A stretch of DNA of 64,000 nt from Selenomonas sp. ND2010 (GCF_000702005.1 NZ_JNKI01000013.1:1-64000); one strand, 5' to 3'; positions 26,225 through 36,072 are shown, counted from the first letter of the stretch. Notes: a model not told the origin generated them from the letters alone. Translations and numbers: made by a program.

Positions 26225-28324
26225 TTACTTTCTTAGTGCCACTAAAGTACCCACACAAACCAGCACACTGCCAAGCCACAGTACCCATATATACGGCTTG
26301 GTGCTGACACTTGTTGTAATTGCCTGTTGTGTTTCCGTTTCGATTGATGGCAGGATTTCCAGGCGCACTTGTTTCTGGTCAGCTGATACGCCAGTCAGGC
26401 GCACGCGTTTCTCGCCACCAAATACATCGACAGGCTTTGAAGTGCCGCCCTCAAGGGTTGCCTGTATCGTCGGTTCGACACGTTCGATCGTATCGCCATC
26501 AGTCACGGCGATAACCGCTTTGACAAGCATCTTGCCACCGCCCTGTTCCTCGAGCGTCACACCTTCAAACCGATAGGCAAAGAGATCATCCATATCCATA
26601 CGGCCATATTTCAAGATAAGTTCCTGCCTGCCACTATCCTTCGGTGGCGTCGGCGCGATGTAGATATCGCCGCCAATCGTCTTGTCGATGGCTGGCTCGC
26701 GGGCCGCATCTTCGCCGTTGGCATGAAGTTTCGTCAAAGCGCGCACCTCACGGCCATCAACGGTATAGATGTAGTATTTCGCCCGCATATCACCAGCAAA
26801 CTCTTGCCCCTTGAAGACAATTTCATGACCATAAAGGGTAACTGGCTCACCAACTGCCAGCTCTTGCGAAGTCGTCTTACTGCCGCTGCCAGACAAGACA
26901 ATGGCCAGCAGCGCCAGCCCCAAGCCAGCATGCGCAATCATGCCGCCCAAACCGATTGCCTGCTTGCGCCAGCTCCAAACGGATGCAGCAACGCCCATAA
27001 GGGCTGCGCCGGCCAGCAAAAGCGGCATAATCTGCTGGATTCCCATCAGCCAGGCCAGTGCAGCGCCCAAAAGGAAAAATACGCCCAACGGTTTCAGCGG
27101 TGCCGCTTTTTGACCGACTCCATAGCGCTGCAGGCTTGCACCAGCGAGGCAAAGCATCAGGACAATCGCCAGCGGCAGCGTCGTGCGCACGTAAAAATCC
27201 GTATCCACAGCAGCCGGCTTGCCCCAAAGCTGTGTAAGAAGTGGCATCGACATGCCAAGAAAGATGACGGCCGCGATAAAGACCAGCAGCAAGGCCCCCA
27301 GCAGCACCAGAAATTCACGGCTGTCATAGGCAGGATACATCTCCCCCTGTGGCAGTTTGCCTGCCCGGACGGTCAACAGCAGCAAACCGCCGACAAGGAC
27401 CAGCGCATTGACGACCGCAATCGTCATGCCGATGCTCGTGCCGCTGAATGAATGTACCGAAAAATCCCCTAGAATGCCGCTGCGCGTCAAAAACGTGCCA
27501 TAAAGAACCAGCGAAAAGGCAAAAATCGCCGCCAGATGCACCATCGACAGTGCCGCAGCCCGCACGCGGGCCACGCGCAGCACATGGATGAAGATACCAG
27601 CCACCAGCCAGGGAACGAGCGACGAATTCTCAACGGGATCCCAGCCCCAAAAGCCGCCCCATCCCAGGACCTTATAGGCCCAATAACCGCCAATGAAGAT
27701 CCCGGCACCGAGGAAAGCCCATGCTGCCAGCGCCCATCGGCGCGCCGTCTCCAGCCATGCTTTTGCCGGCTGCCCTTCGATAAGAGCCGCTGCCGAGCAG
27801 GCAAATGGCACCGCCAAAAGCGCGTAGCCAAGGAAGATAATCGGCGGATGGATAGCCATCCATGGGTCCTGCAGCAGCGGATTCAGTCCGACGCCATTTT
27901 CGACCGCAACCTCCTGCAGCAAAAACGGACTCTTGGCCAGCACGAGAATAGTCAAAAGCGTCTGCAAGATCATATACACGCACATGCCGACAGCGGACAA
28001 ACGCCGACGATGACTCAGGACAACACCAGCCGCCGCATGGAACAGCAGCCAGAGCAAAAACGAGCCCTGCTGACCAGCCCAAAAGGCCGAGAACTTATAC
28101 ATCACCGGCAATTCCACCGACGAATAGCTTGCCACATAGGCGATTTCAAAGTGATTGCCAAAAATCAAAACCAGCAAATAAATACTGGCGCAAAGCGTAC
28201 CGGCAAACGACAAAATCGTTAGCCAGCGGCCATAATGCTCCATGTGCTCCGTACGCACTGCATAACAAAGAAGGGCACATAAGGCCAACGCCAGCGTAAT
28301 CGCTAAAAATATCGTACCAACCAA
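26225..28324 (-). CDS. ccmF: Cytochrome c heme lyase subunit CcmF
   Basis: CcmF moves heme from holo-CcmE to apocytochrome c on the outer face of the membrane. The protein has about 15 membrane helices, the tryptophan-rich WGWDPVENSSLVPW heme-handling motif and a C-terminal extracytoplasmic domain. I chose a TTG at 28324, nine bases after AAGGAGG, giving 699 residues. An in-frame ATG at 28372 would overlap ccmE by 31 bases and lacks that site. It is the last gene of the ccm operon. With no CcmH in the window it may carry the full lyase function. Confidence 0.93.
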   Translation of the reverse strand: MVGTIFLAITLALALCALLCYAVRTEHMEHYGRWLTILSFAGTLCASIYLLVLIFGNHFEIAYVASYSSVELPVMYKFSAFWAGQQGSFLLWLLFHAAAGVVLSHRRRLSAVGMCVYMILQTLLTILVLAKSPFLLQEVAVENGVGLNPLLQDPWMAIHPPIIFLGYALLAVPFACSAAALIEGQPAKAWLETARRWALAAWAFLGAGIFIGGYWAYKVLGWGGFWGWDPVENSSLVPWLVAGIFIHVLRVARVRAAALSMVHLAAIFAFSLVLYGTFLTRSGILGDFSVHSFSGTSIGMTIAVVNALVLVGGLLLLTVRAGKLPQGEMYPAYDSREFLVLLGALLLVFIAAVIFLGMSMPLLTQLWGKPAAVDTDFYVRTTLPLAIVLMLCLAGASLQRYGVGQKAAPLKPLGVFFLLGAALAWLMGIQQIMPLLLAGAALMGVAASVWSWRKQAIGLGGMIAHAGLGLALLAIVLSGSGSKTTSQELAVGEPVTLYGHEIVFKGQEFAGDMRAKYYIYTVDGREVRALTKLHANGEDAAREPAIDKTIGGDIYIAPTPPKDSGRQELILKYGRMDMDDLFAYRFEGVTLEEQGGGKMLVKAVIAVTDGDTIERVEPTIQATLEGGTSKPVDVFGGEKRVRLTGVSADQKQVRLEILPSIETETQQAITTSVSTKPYIWVLWLGSVLVCVGTLVALRK

Positions 28325-28341
28325 AAGAAGAAGCCTCCTTT

Positions 28342-28707
28342 TTATTTCTGCTGCTCGTATTTCGACGGGCACTTGATGAGCAGTTTATCGGACTGGAACG
28401 CACCATCCCGATACTTGCCCACGGCGACAATATGATGGGCTTCATCAAATTGATCCGGCTTTGTCCCATGATAACGCACGAGCATATTTTCCCCCGTGTC
28501 CTCATCGAGCAACGTGAACACAAAGTATTCGCCTTCCATATGCGGAGCCTCAGCTTTTTTGTCCAACAGCCCCTTGACCTGGACACTGCTCGTTGCCGTC
28601 CGCGCCTCAGCAATGCCGACATACGGCGTGACCGAATCGACGAAGCTATACCCCGCATAGCCGATAAACGCCAGAATCAGTATTCCCAGCAATATTTTCC
28701 GGTTCAT
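28342..28707 (-). CDS. ccmE: Heme chaperone CcmE, CXXXY variant
   Basis: This short CcmE-like protein of 121 residues has an N-terminal membrane anchor (about 5-24) and an OB-fold-like periplasmic domain. Where ordinary CcmE has its heme-binding histidine (HxxxY), this protein has C113-P-S-K-Y117. The CXXXY form is known from Desulfovibrio and archaea and binds heme through the cysteine. The start overlaps the ccmC stop (ATGA) and has AAGGAGG upstream. The 121 residues are short compared with the roughly 150 of the proteobacterial form. Confidence 0.87.
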   Translation of the reverse strand: MNRKILLGILILAFIGYAGYSFVDSVTPYVGIAEARTATSSVQVKGLLDKKAEAPHMEGEYFVFTLLDEDTGENMLVRYHGTKPDQFDEAHHIVAVGKYRDGAFQSDKLLIKCPSKYEQQK

Positions 28708-29354
28708 GATAACGCCTCCTTATCCCCACGGCCAACGCTCCGCCATACCAGCCAAACATAGAGCAGTGTTGCATCGATAAGCCCTGCCAGCAGCGTCCCC
28801 AGCATTACCGGGTCCATATCGAGCGAACCACTGCCGTTGATGACTGGCGATGGATGCAGCGAAAAATACAGCCGTGGAATGATGAACACCAGGAATGGTA
28901 CCGTCAGAAACGAAAACAACGCATAAACTGCTGTCACCCGCGCCCGCCGCCGTGGCTCAGGCATTGCAGCCCGCAGCGTCAAGTAGGCCCCGTAAATCAG
29001 CAGCAATACGAAAATTGTCGTCTGCCGTGGATCCCAGTTCCAATAAGCGCCCCATGTCAGCTTGGAAAAGATAGCACCACTGAGCGTTGCCAGCACGACA
29101 AATACCAAGCCCAGCTTGGCTGACGCCGCACTCAGACGATCCGCTTCCATCTCCTGCCGCCGTAGATACCTTGCGCCCCACCAGGCACTCATAAGGAATG
29201 CCAGCACCGATACCCACGCCATGGGAATGTGGAAAAATGCGATGCGCACATAGTCTCCCAGCCCCTGCGCCGGTGGTACCACAAAGAAAACCAGATATAT
29301 CAGCACTGCCGTAAGCACGCCAATCAGCCACGGCAGGATTCTAGCCTGTATCAC
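28704..29354 (-). CDS. ccmC: Heme transporter/handling protein CcmC
   Basis: CcmC loads heme onto CcmE. It has about six membrane helices and the WWD-type motif WGAYWNWDPRQT near residue 115. The GTG at 29354 with GGGGAGG six bases upstream gives 216 residues. An ATG at 29378 in the same frame has no well-spaced ribosome binding site. The gene lies between ccmB and ccmE in the operon. No ccmD-sized gene is found around it. Confidence 0.93.
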   Translation of the reverse strand: MIQARILPWLIGVLTAVLIYLVFFVVPPAQGLGDYVRIAFFHIPMAWVSVLAFLMSAWWGARYLRRQEMEADRLSAASAKLGLVFVVLATLSGAIFSKLTWGAYWNWDPRQTTIFVLLLIYGAYLTLRAAMPEPRRRARVTAVYALFSFLTVPFLVFIIPRLYFSLHPSPVINGSGSLDMDPVMLGTLLAGLIDATLLYVWLVWRSVGRGDKEALS

Positions 29355-29386
29355 TTTTATCCTCCCCATATCATACAATCCGCTAG

Positions 29387-30058
29387 TTAATCCTCATACC
29401 AAAGATAATCAAATAAAATCGACGCCCCGACGAGCAGAATAAAATCGTAAAGTGCCATGCCACCAAGATACGAAACCGTAACTGCACCCCCACCGAAGGC
29501 CCCTGCCGTAAGCGATATCGCCGGCAAAAACACGGGCAGGATAATTGGCAGCATCAATATCGAAAACAAGCCGCTATGGACACTAGCCCCGGTAGTCAGC
29601 GCCGCAATCAGCGTTCCCGCCGCCGCTATGCCAAAACAGCCCAGCAGCACAGTTCCCAGCAATACCAGCGGTGCGGCCACCGCCACATCCATCAATACCA
29701 GGAACAACGGGGTTATAAACAAAGCCAGCAGTACTAGCAGGAATAAGGTATAGAGCATCTTTCCCAAGAGCACCGCCTGCGCAGGGCCAAAAATATGTAA
29801 AGTAAGCAACGTTCCTGCGGTATCCTCATCGGCAAACACGCGATCAGCGCCAGCCATCGCTGCAAAAAACAAGCTGACCCACAAAAGGGCCGCCAGCAGG
29901 CGCGGCTCTACCGCGCCCCCCTGCATCGCCATGCTGACACAGGCCAGCGTCGTGAGCGCGAACATGAACATCGCCGCCCATGCCGCTTTGAACCGCATTC
30001 CTATGGTAAGTTCCTTGCAGAATACGAGCTTAATGCCCCGCCAGATGGATTGCTGCAT
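29387..30058 (-). CDS. ccmB: Heme exporter permease CcmB
   Basis: CcmB is the membrane partner of the CcmA ATPase in releasing holo-CcmE from CcmC. The 223-residue protein has six predicted membrane helices, and its length equals the usual 220. The start at 30058 has AGGAGG nine bases upstream and lies 29 bases inside the end of ccmA; longer versions of the frame run deep into ccmA and are not credible. Confidence 0.91.
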   Translation of the reverse strand: MQQSIWRGIKLVFCKELTIGMRFKAAWAAMFMFALTTLACVSMAMQGGAVEPRLLAALLWVSLFFAAMAGADRVFADEDTAGTLLTLHIFGPAQAVLLGKMLYTLFLLVLLALFITPLFLVLMDVAVAAPLVLLGTVLLGCFGIAAAGTLIAALTTGASVHSGLFSILMLPIILPVFLPAISLTAGAFGGGAVTVSYLGGMALYDFILLVGASILFDYLWYED

Positions 30059-30659
30059 CGGCTGCCGCCTCCTCTCGTTCGTCATTGGTCGCCCATAGCA
30101 CCAGACGTCCCTCGTCGGCCGCCTGCCGAGCCTCACGCAGCACCAATTCTCGGCCAGCTGCATCAAGATTCGCCCCGGGTTCATCGAGCAGCCAGATATC
30201 CGCCTCTGCGGCCAAAAGTGCCGCCAACTTCAGACGCTGGCGCATGCCGGTCGAAAACTCTCCCGTAACGGTTGTCGCCACGGCCTGATCCCGCAAACCT
30301 ACGCGTGCCAGCAACGCCTGAAACTTTGTCTCCGTCAGCTCTATGCCCCGAAGCCCCAGCAGGAAAGCGAGATTCTCCCGCGCCGTCAGTCGTGGATAGA
30401 ATCTTAGCTCGGGCGTTACCATCGCCAGACGGTTGCGCAGCTCTTCCCGCCGCAGCTCCCGCGCATCCTCCACAACGCTTACGCGGCCAGCCGCTGGCAG
30501 CATAAAATGCGCCGCCAGCTTCAGCAGCGTTGACTTGCCGCTGCCATTCTGGCCGGTCACAGCCGTAATCGTCCCGCTTCGCAGCTTGGCGTTGATGTCC
30601 TGAAAGATTGTTCGGCCGTAAAACGACTGGGTAACCGCTTCAAACTTTATCGTTATCAT
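30030..30659 (-). CDS. ccmA: Heme exporter ATPase CcmA
   Basis: This is an ABC ATPase of 209 residues with Walker A GQNGSGKST, a signature region EFSTGMRQRLKLAALL and Walker B DIWLLDEP. It powers CcmB and holo-CcmE release in cytochrome c maturation. It starts only a few bases after the stop of the upstream crp-type regulator gene, so the regulator and ccmABCEF form one transcript. Confidence 0.93.
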   Translation of the reverse strand: MITIKFEAVTQSFYGRTIFQDINAKLRSGTITAVTGQNGSGKSTLLKLAAHFMLPAAGRVSVVEDARELRREELRNRLAMVTPELRFYPRLTARENLAFLLGLRGIELTETKFQALLARVGLRDQAVATTVTGEFSTGMRQRLKLAALLAAEADIWLLDEPGANLDAAGRELVLREARQAADEGRLVLWATNDEREEAAADAAIHLAGH

Positions 30660-30662
30660 GAT

Positions 30663-31343
30663 TCAACACCCAATCTTATCTTTATTGAGCTGCAACCAGT
30701 CCTCACCGACCGTCAGCATGCCCTCAGTCTTCATCGCCGCAATCTCGCGCGTCAAGGCACTGCGGTTGCACTCTATTTCCTTGGCCAATTGTACGCGCCC
30801 CGGCACTTTGACCTGTTCACTCTGATAGCGCCCCTCACGCTGCAAGAGATAGAGAATCAGTCGTTCACGCAAGGTTTTCTGCGATAAGAGTTCAATTTTT
30901 TCCATCATCATGACATTCTTGCGGCAAAACGCTTCTAATAGATTACGCATGACCATGCCGTGCGTATGTCCCAGCTTAGGGCCTGCTACCAAAAGCGACC
31001 GATACGACACCCAAAGCACGAGCACATCAGTCAACGCCTCAATCGACGTATTGTTATTGGACTGGAATCGCGGCAGAATTGCTGACGCACTGCCCATCAT
31101 CGCACCACGTTCCAATATGTGGCCAATCGATTCATTGCCAAAGCGATCCTCAGCAATAACCTGAGCCTTTCCCTCAACCATAACCCCTATATTGGCATTG
31201 GGCTCATAGGCTTTAAGAATCCGCGTTCCTTTTTCATAACGCTTGACCGCCGCCCCCGTACTCATAATAAAGCGATCTACTTCCTCAGCGGAAACATCTC
31301 GAAACAAGGGCAGTTCCTGTAAATCCAAATGATAGATCTGCAT
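30663..31343 (-). CDS. CRP/FNR-family regulator heading the ccm operon
   Basis: The 226-residue protein has a cyclic-nucleotide-like sensor domain (about 10-125) and a C-terminal winged helix with recognition region QLAKEIECNRSALTREIAAM. It lacks the C-terminal CxxCxxxxC of the other FNR in the window; its few cysteines are scattered. The start at 31343 has GGAGGGG upstream. It is the first gene of a transcript with ccmABCEF. Its promoter has a GTTGC-N4-GCAAC palindrome that recurs before nrfHA, so it probably controls both itself and nrfHA. The effector is unknown; nitrite, NO or heme are candidates. Confidence 0.88.
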   Translation of the reverse strand: MQIYHLDLQELPLFRDVSAEEVDRFIMSTGAAVKRYEKGTRILKAYEPNANIGVMVEGKAQVIAEDRFGNESIGHILERGAMMGSASAILPRFQSNNNTSIEALTDVLVLWVSYRSLLVAGPKLGHTHGMVMRNLLEAFCRKNVMMMEKIELLSQKTLRERLILYLLQREGRYQSEQVKVPGRVQLAKEIECNRSALTREIAAMKTEGMLTVGEDWLQLNKDKIGC

Positions 31344-31376
31344 CCAATCCCCTCCAGAAAATCTTCCATTTTTAAC

Positions 31377-31425
31377 TGGCTTCATTATATCATCGAAAGT
31401 CACATACATACGTTGCACAAGCAAC
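31377..31425 (-). promoter_or_regulatory. crp-ccm promoter with GTTGC-N4-GCAAC operator
   Basis: TATAAT on the minus strand at 31384-31389 places +1 near 31377. GTTGCACAAGCAAC at 31412-31425 is centred at -41.5. Confidence 0.7.
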
Positions 31426-31541
31426 CTATGTCAGGAATATTCGCTTCCCTCCCCCCAACCTCCTGCATATATATTCATCAATAGCGCCAGTTGCTACAAA
31501 CATTTTTTCATCCCCTCCCCATGAGGCTCATCCATTCAGGC

Positions 31542-31585
31542 AAAAAAAAGCTCATCGGCACTTTCCTTTTAGCCAATGAGCTTTC
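31542..31585 (-). terminator. Terminator after hcp
   Basis: AAAGCTCATTGGC pairs with GCCGATGAGCTTT, and T residues follow on the minus strand. Confidence 0.85.
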
Positions 31586-31629
31586 TCTTTATTTTTTTAT
31601 CGCGAATTTATCGCTAATGAAGCTGGGAA

Positions 31630-33264
31630 TCAGCCAATCATTTTCTTGATGTCTTCTTCTACCGTCGTGATACCACCAATACCGAAGTTCTCAATCAGGA
31701 CTTTCGCTACATTCGGGGACAGGAAGGCCGGCAGCGTTGGGCCGAGGTGGATGTTCTTGACGCCAAGGTGCAAGAGTGCCAACAGGACGATTACAGCTTT
31801 CTGCTCATACCAAGCAATGTTGTAGGCAATCGGCAGTTCGTTGACATCATCAAGGCCGAATACTTCCTTGAGCTTGAGCGCGATGAGGGCCAGGCTATAG
31901 GAATCGTTGCACTGTCCAGCATCGAGAACACGCGGGATACCACCGATATCGCCGAGATTCATCTTGATGTATTTATACTTCGCACAACCAGCCGTCAGGA
32001 TAACCGTATCCTGCGGCAGCGCTTTGGCAAACTCCGCATAATAGTCGCGGGACTTCATGCGGCCATCGCAGCCAGCCATGACGACAAATTTCTTGATGGC
32101 ACCGGACTTAACAGCCTCGACGACTTTATCAGCTACGGCAAACACCTGCTCATGCGCAAAACCGCCAACAATCTGCCCCTGCTCGAGTTCCGTCGGCGCC
32201 TCGCATTTCTTCGCAAGCTCAATGATCGGCGAAAAGTCCTTCGTGCCATCTTCCTTCATGGCAATATGCGAACAGCCCGGTACCCCCGTAGCCCCCGTCG
32301 TGAACAGACGATCCTGATACGAAGCCTTCGGCGGTACGACACAGTTCGTCGTCATGAGGATAGGGCCATGGAATGCCTCAAACTCCTCTTTCTGTTTCCA
32401 CCAGGCATTGCCGTAGTTGCCAGCAAAATTCTCGTACTTTTTGAATTTTGGATAGTAATGAGCCGGCAGCATCTCGCCATGCGTGTAAACATCAACGCCT
32501 GTCCCCTGCGTCTGCTCCAAGAGCATCTCGAGATCCTTGAGATCATGGCCCGAAATCAGGATACCTGGGTTCTTACGTACGCCAAGGTCTACTTTCGTAA
32601 GTTCCGGATTGCCATAAGTTTCCGTATTCGCTTTGTCGAGAAGCGCCATACCGTCAACGCCCCACTTGCCGGTTTCCAGCGTAAGCGCCGTAAGGTCATC
32701 GCCCGTCAGGCTGTCATCGAGGAGCTTGGCCAATGCCGACTGCGCGAATGCGTCGATTGCCTCATTCTCGTAGCCCAGTACATTCGCATGTTTCTGATAT
32801 GCTGCCAAGCCCTTGAGACCATAAGTGATGAGCTCGCGCAGGCTGCGGATATCCTCATTTTCCGTTGCCAGGATTCCGACTTTAGCAGCTTTTGCATCGA
32901 ACCCATCTTCCGTATCATTCCAAAGAGCCGCATCCGGCAAATTTTCACGATTCGTAAGGCCCGCTAACAGTTCTGTTTTCACTTCTAAAGTATTTTTGAT
33001 GCGTTCTACAATTGCTTCACGGTCAAAATTCGCATTGGTGATCGTCACGAACAGGTTAAGCGTAATCTGATGATTGACCTCTGCCGCTACTTTCTTGCCC
33101 TCGGCACGCAAGCGCGTCGTCACAGCCGAAAGTCCCTTCGTCACATAAATCAAAAGGTCCTGCATCGCTGCCACTTCCGGCTTCTTGCCACAGACACCAA
33201 CCTGCGTGCAGCCCTTGCAGCCTGCCGTCTCCTGGCACTGATAGCAAAACATCTTGTTCTCCAT
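31630..33264 (-). CDS. hcp: Hybrid cluster protein (hydroxylamine / NO reductase)
   Basis: Hcp is a cytoplasmic Fe-S enzyme that reduces nitric oxide and hydroxylamine and handles nitrosative stress during nitrate and nitrite respiration. The 544-residue protein has N-terminal cysteines 7, 10, 19 and 25 (C-x2-C-x8-C-x5-C), the spacing of the class found in anaerobes. Further hybrid-cluster ligands lie in the GCAKYKY and [10 protein letters not shown] regions. AAGGAGAG precedes the ATG. No Hcr reductase gene is adjacent. Its promoter has its own type of palindrome, shared with the YgbA-like gene at 63 kb. Confidence 0.96.
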   Translation of the reverse strand: MENKMFCYQCQETAGCKGCTQVGVCGKKPEVAAMQDLLIYVTKGLSAVTTRLRAEGKKVAAEVNHQITLNLFVTITNANFDREAIVERIKNTLEVKTELLAGLTNRENLPDAALWNDTEDGFDAKAAKVGILATENEDIRSLRELITYGLKGLAAYQKHANVLGYENEAIDAFAQSALAKLLDDSLTGDDLTALTLETGKWGVDGMALLDKANTETYGNPELTKVDLGVRKNPGILISGHDLKDLEMLLEQTQGTGVDVYTHGEMLPAHYYPKFKKYENFAGNYGNAWWKQKEEFEAFHGPILMTTNCVVPPKASYQDRLFTTGATGVPGCSHIAMKEDGTKDFSPIIELAKKCEAPTELEQGQIVGGFAHEQVFAVADKVVEAVKSGAIKKFVVMAGCDGRMKSRDYYAEFAKALPQDTVILTAGCAKYKYIKMNLGDIGGIPRVLDAGQCNDSYSLALIALKLKEVFGLDDVNELPIAYNIAWYEQKAVIVLLALLHLGVKNIHLGPTLPAFLSPNVAKVLIENFGIGGITTVEEDIKKMIG

Positions 33265-33335
33265 AAAATATCTCTCCTTTTCCTCCGTTTACCTTCGGAA
33301 CCATAATACCCAAACGAAGCTTGTCTCTTCTTGAC

Positions 33336-33385
33336 AAATTTCATTATAGCGGAGCTATTCTCTCCAAGCTGTAACATTCGCTACA
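33336..33385 (-). promoter_or_regulatory. hcp promoter with GTAACATTCGCTAC operator
   Basis: TATAAT on the minus strand at 33343-33348 gives +1 near 33336. The palindrome TGTAACATTCGCTACA (33370-33385) is centred at -41.5. A 14-base core differing at only one position occurs upstream of the YgbA-like gene. Confidence 0.7.
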
Positions 33386-33402
33386 CAGCCTTTTTTCCCA
33401 GT

Positions 33403-33438
33403 ACAAAAAAAGACCCTCTCCCGAAGAAGAAGGTCTTA
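33403..33438 (-). terminator. Terminator after the repeat-protein gene
   Basis: AAGACCTTCTTC pairs imperfectly with GAGAGGGTCTT, followed by TTTTTTT on the minus strand. Confidence 0.8.
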
Positions 33439-33449
33439 ACTATTTTGTT

Positions 33450-33971
33450 TTACGCACCAATGTCGACTCTGCTGCCAGCTTGTTTCTGGAAATCCGCAAA
33501 CTGCGTATAGGCTTTTTGGCGGGCCTGCATGATTTGCGCATTTACCTGCTGGAAGCCACTCTTGCCAAGTTTCGTCTCCGTACCAAAATTTGATACACGC
33601 GTGATGTCTGCTGTCGCTTTCATTCCCTTGGACAGGTTTTGAGCACCTTGTTCCGCATCGGCTTTGATTTGCTGCTGGAATTTACTGGAACCGAGCTTAG
33701 TTTCGTTGCCAAAATTCGAAACTTCGTAATATGACTTGCTCCGATCCATGAGCATTGATGTTTTTTGCTCGCCAATATTAACGATCGTCCGATTCGCCTG
33801 CTGAAAAGCACTGCTGCCAATTTTCGTCTCATTTCCAAAATTAGAAACCTTCGTATACGAAGCCGCAGCCTCACTGTGCTCCTTCGCTACCTGTTGTCCC
33901 CTCGCGGTTACCTCGCGATTCATTTGAGGGAAACTGGTCAGCGTCGTGATGCTAACCGCCGATATACCCAT
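33450..33971 (-). CDS. Protein with three 42-residue SNFGNETK repeats
   Basis: I do not recognise this 173-residue protein. It consists of a short N-terminal part and three repeats that begin at residues 42, 84 and 126, exactly 42 residues apart. Each starts with VSNFG(N/T)ETK(I/L)G-x-S-x-FQQ and continues with a charged, helix-prone stretch. No signal peptide, membrane helix or cysteine is visible. It is expressed alone, with a good sigma-A-type promoter and a terminator, and lies between hcp and two chemoreceptor genes. A structural or scaffold role, perhaps in motility, is only a guess. Confidence 0.85.
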   Translation of the reverse strand: MGISAVSITTLTSFPQMNREVTARGQQVAKEHSEAAASYTKVSNFGNETKIGSSAFQQANRTIVNIGEQKTSMLMDRSKSYYEVSNFGNETKLGSSKFQQQIKADAEQGAQNLSKGMKATADITRVSNFGTETKLGKSGFQQVNAQIMQARQKAYTQFADFQKQAGSRVDIGA

Positions 33972-34031
33972 GATTATCCCTCTCTTTCCTTGTACATTTC
34001 CTTAATCCATTATTCAATAGGTATATTTTTC

Positions 34032-34065
34032 AATTTATATTATAATATTACTTTCATCGTTTTTC
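34032..34065 (-). promoter_or_regulatory. Promoter of the SNFGNETK repeat-protein gene
   Basis: On the minus strand TTGAAA and TATAAT are separated by 17 bases in an AT-rich region about 65 bases before the start codon. Confidence 0.65.
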
Positions 34066-34111
34066 AATAGGATTATCCGATATTTAAAATTGTTTTAATT
34101 TGTTTACATTT

Positions 34112-34156
34112 TAAAAAAAAGGGCTTTCTCCTGGCATTGCCAGGAAGAAAGCCCTG
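34112..34156 (-). terminator. Terminator after the first of the paired chemoreceptor genes
   Basis: GGGCTTTCTTCCTGG pairs with its complement and is followed by eight T residues on the minus strand. Confidence 0.9.
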
Positions 34157-34165
34157 AGTAATCGA

Positions 34166-35872
34166 TTAGAATTTGAATTTTGCCAGAGCTTCCTGCTGTT
34201 TCTGGGCAAGAACGGCTAACGAATCACTAGCCGAAGCGATTTCCTGCGCCGAAGCCGACTGTTCCTCCGTTGCCGCCGACACCGCCTGCATCTCCGATGC
34301 AACCTGATTGCTGTATTCACTGATGTTAGACACCTCAGTCGTGATAGCTGCCGACTCTGCAGCCATTGCCTCAACGGCTTCATCAACGGTCTGAATCTGC
34401 TGCGATACGCCATTAATCAAACCATTGATTTCTTCAAACATCGAGCGCAGGCCTTCCACCGAACGCGCACCAGCAACAACTGCTTCGCGGCCATTCCGCA
34501 TCGAATCAACAGCATCCTCCGTATCACGCTGGATGTCCTTGATCAGCCGAGCAATCTTTTCTGCAGACTCCTGCGACTCATGCGCCAATTTGCTGACTTC
34601 TTCTGCCACTACCGTAAATCCACGGCCATGCTCACCGGCACGGGCAGCCTCGATAGCGGCATTAAGGGCCAAGAGATTCGTCTGCTCGGCAATACCAGCC
34701 ATCGTGTCAACGATTTCGCCGATTTCTTTTGAACGCTCACCAAGGCGGTCAACAACTTCTGCTGAACCATTTACCGTTTTTTCTACACTGCGAATCTGTT
34801 CCACCGATTCCCCGATAGCTACTGAACCATCCGCAGCCCGACGAGCTGCAGACGCCGAATTATTGGCAACTTTTGCCGACTGGGATTTCACATGACTTAC
34901 AGCCTGCTGAACACGCTCGACAGACTCGTTGCTCTTAACCACAGCTTTCTGCTGATCCTCAACCGAATTCACGACATCGGAAGCCGACTGAGCCACCTGC
35001 GTAGACGCCTGAGCTGCCTGGTTCGAGCTAGCCGTGAGTTCCTCAGACGATGCAGCAAGCTGCTCGGAAGACTCGCTGACATTGCACATAAGCTTCGTGA
35101 GTTCCCCACGCATCTGCGCCAGTGCTGTAAGCATCTGTCCCAATTCATCGCCACGATCTACAATGCTCTGGCCAGCCGTACGGAAGTCCCCATCACGCAT
35201 CTTATTGCAGGCAGCTACTGCTCTTCCCAAGGATTCCGTAATATCACGGATGATGATAACCGAGAGGCCGCCCAAAATGGCAAACGCCACCAATACGAGA
35301 ATCGTAGAGAATGCAATCTGCTGACTGTTTCTAGCCTTGATATCATTGTTCAGGTTCTCTGCGTTTTCATCGGCCACCTGGCGCAAGCCCTGCAAGCTCT
35401 TGAGCAGATCTTTTACCGTCGTATCCTCAATCTTTTTGTACGCTTTCCAAGCCTCATCCTGCTTGCCTTCAGCCACCAGATTTTTGACGTTCTGGACTTC
35501 CTTCATATACTTCGCCCACAAAGCCTCGGTATTGGGGATTTCCGCAGCTGCACGCTCAGACTGCATACCGATGACTTTATACTTGGCCCAGTTCTCTTCG
35601 TATTTGTTGATACGCTCTGCCAAGGCATCTTCAATAGCCTTATCTTTCGGATCCAGGATATGTTTGACGACGTTCATCTGAACACCACGCATCAAGCTCA
35701 TCTCCGAACCCATCCAACGCGTAGCTTTCAATTTGTTGCTATACATATCTTCAATATCATCGCTGGCCTTGCTCATTCCCCTATAGCTCGAAATGCCCAA
35801 AGCAGCCATGCCGATAATTCCTACCAGTACCAAGACGAGAATCTTGTACCCCATCTTAATGTCTTTCAATCT
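34166..35872 (-). CDS. Methyl-accepting chemotaxis protein (paralogue A)
   Basis: This 568-residue receptor has membrane helices near residues 11-30 and 190-210, a four-helix-bundle sensor between them, HAMP and a signalling domain with the tip [20 protein letters not shown]. It shares almost its whole cytoplasmic half and the overall plan with the receptor encoded upstream at 36135-37844, so the two arose by duplication. The start at 35872 ([11 protein letters not shown]) aligns with the paralogue; the frame extends to 35914 without support. Own promoter and terminator suggest separate expression. The ligand is unknown. Confidence 0.93.
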   Translation of the reverse strand, partial: RLKDIKMGYKILVLVLVGIIGMAALGISSYRGMSKASDDIEDMYSNKLKATRWMGSEMSLMRGVQMNVVKHILDPKDKAIEDALAERINKYEENWAKYKVIGMQSERAAAEIPNTEALWAKYMKEVQNVKNLVAEGKQDEAWKAYKKIEDTTVKDLLKSLQGLRQVADENAENLNNDIKARNSQQIAFSTILVLVAFAILGGLSVIIIRDITESLGRAVAACNKMRDGDFRTAGQSIVDRGDELGQMLTALAQMRGELTKLMCNVSESSEQLAASSEELTASSNQAAQASTQVAQSASDVVNSVEDQQKAVVKSNESVERVQQAVSHVKSQSAKVANNSASAARRAADGSVAIGESVEQIRSVEKTVNGSAEVVDRLGERSKEIGEIVDTMAGIAEQTNLLALNAAIEAARAGEHGRGFTVVAEEVSKLAHESQESAEKIARLIKDIQRDTEDAVDSMRNGREAVVAGARSVEGLRSMFEEINGLINGVSQQIQTVDEAVEAMAAESAAITTEVSNISEYSNQVASEMQAVSAATEEQSASAQEIASASDSLAVLAQKQQEALAKFKF

Positions 35873-36072
35873 CATTTTCTCACACGCCTTTCTGCAGTAG
35901 TCCGTACATCCCAACTCGTCCTCTGCCCCCTGTTAGTCCTGTTTTTTCCCAAAACAGTTGTATTGCCAATTTTAAGGGAAAACAAAAACTATTACAAGCG
36001 TAAACCTGTACAAAAGTCCTATTTTACCTATACGAAAAAGTTATGCTAATTATTACATATTACTCTAACGAT

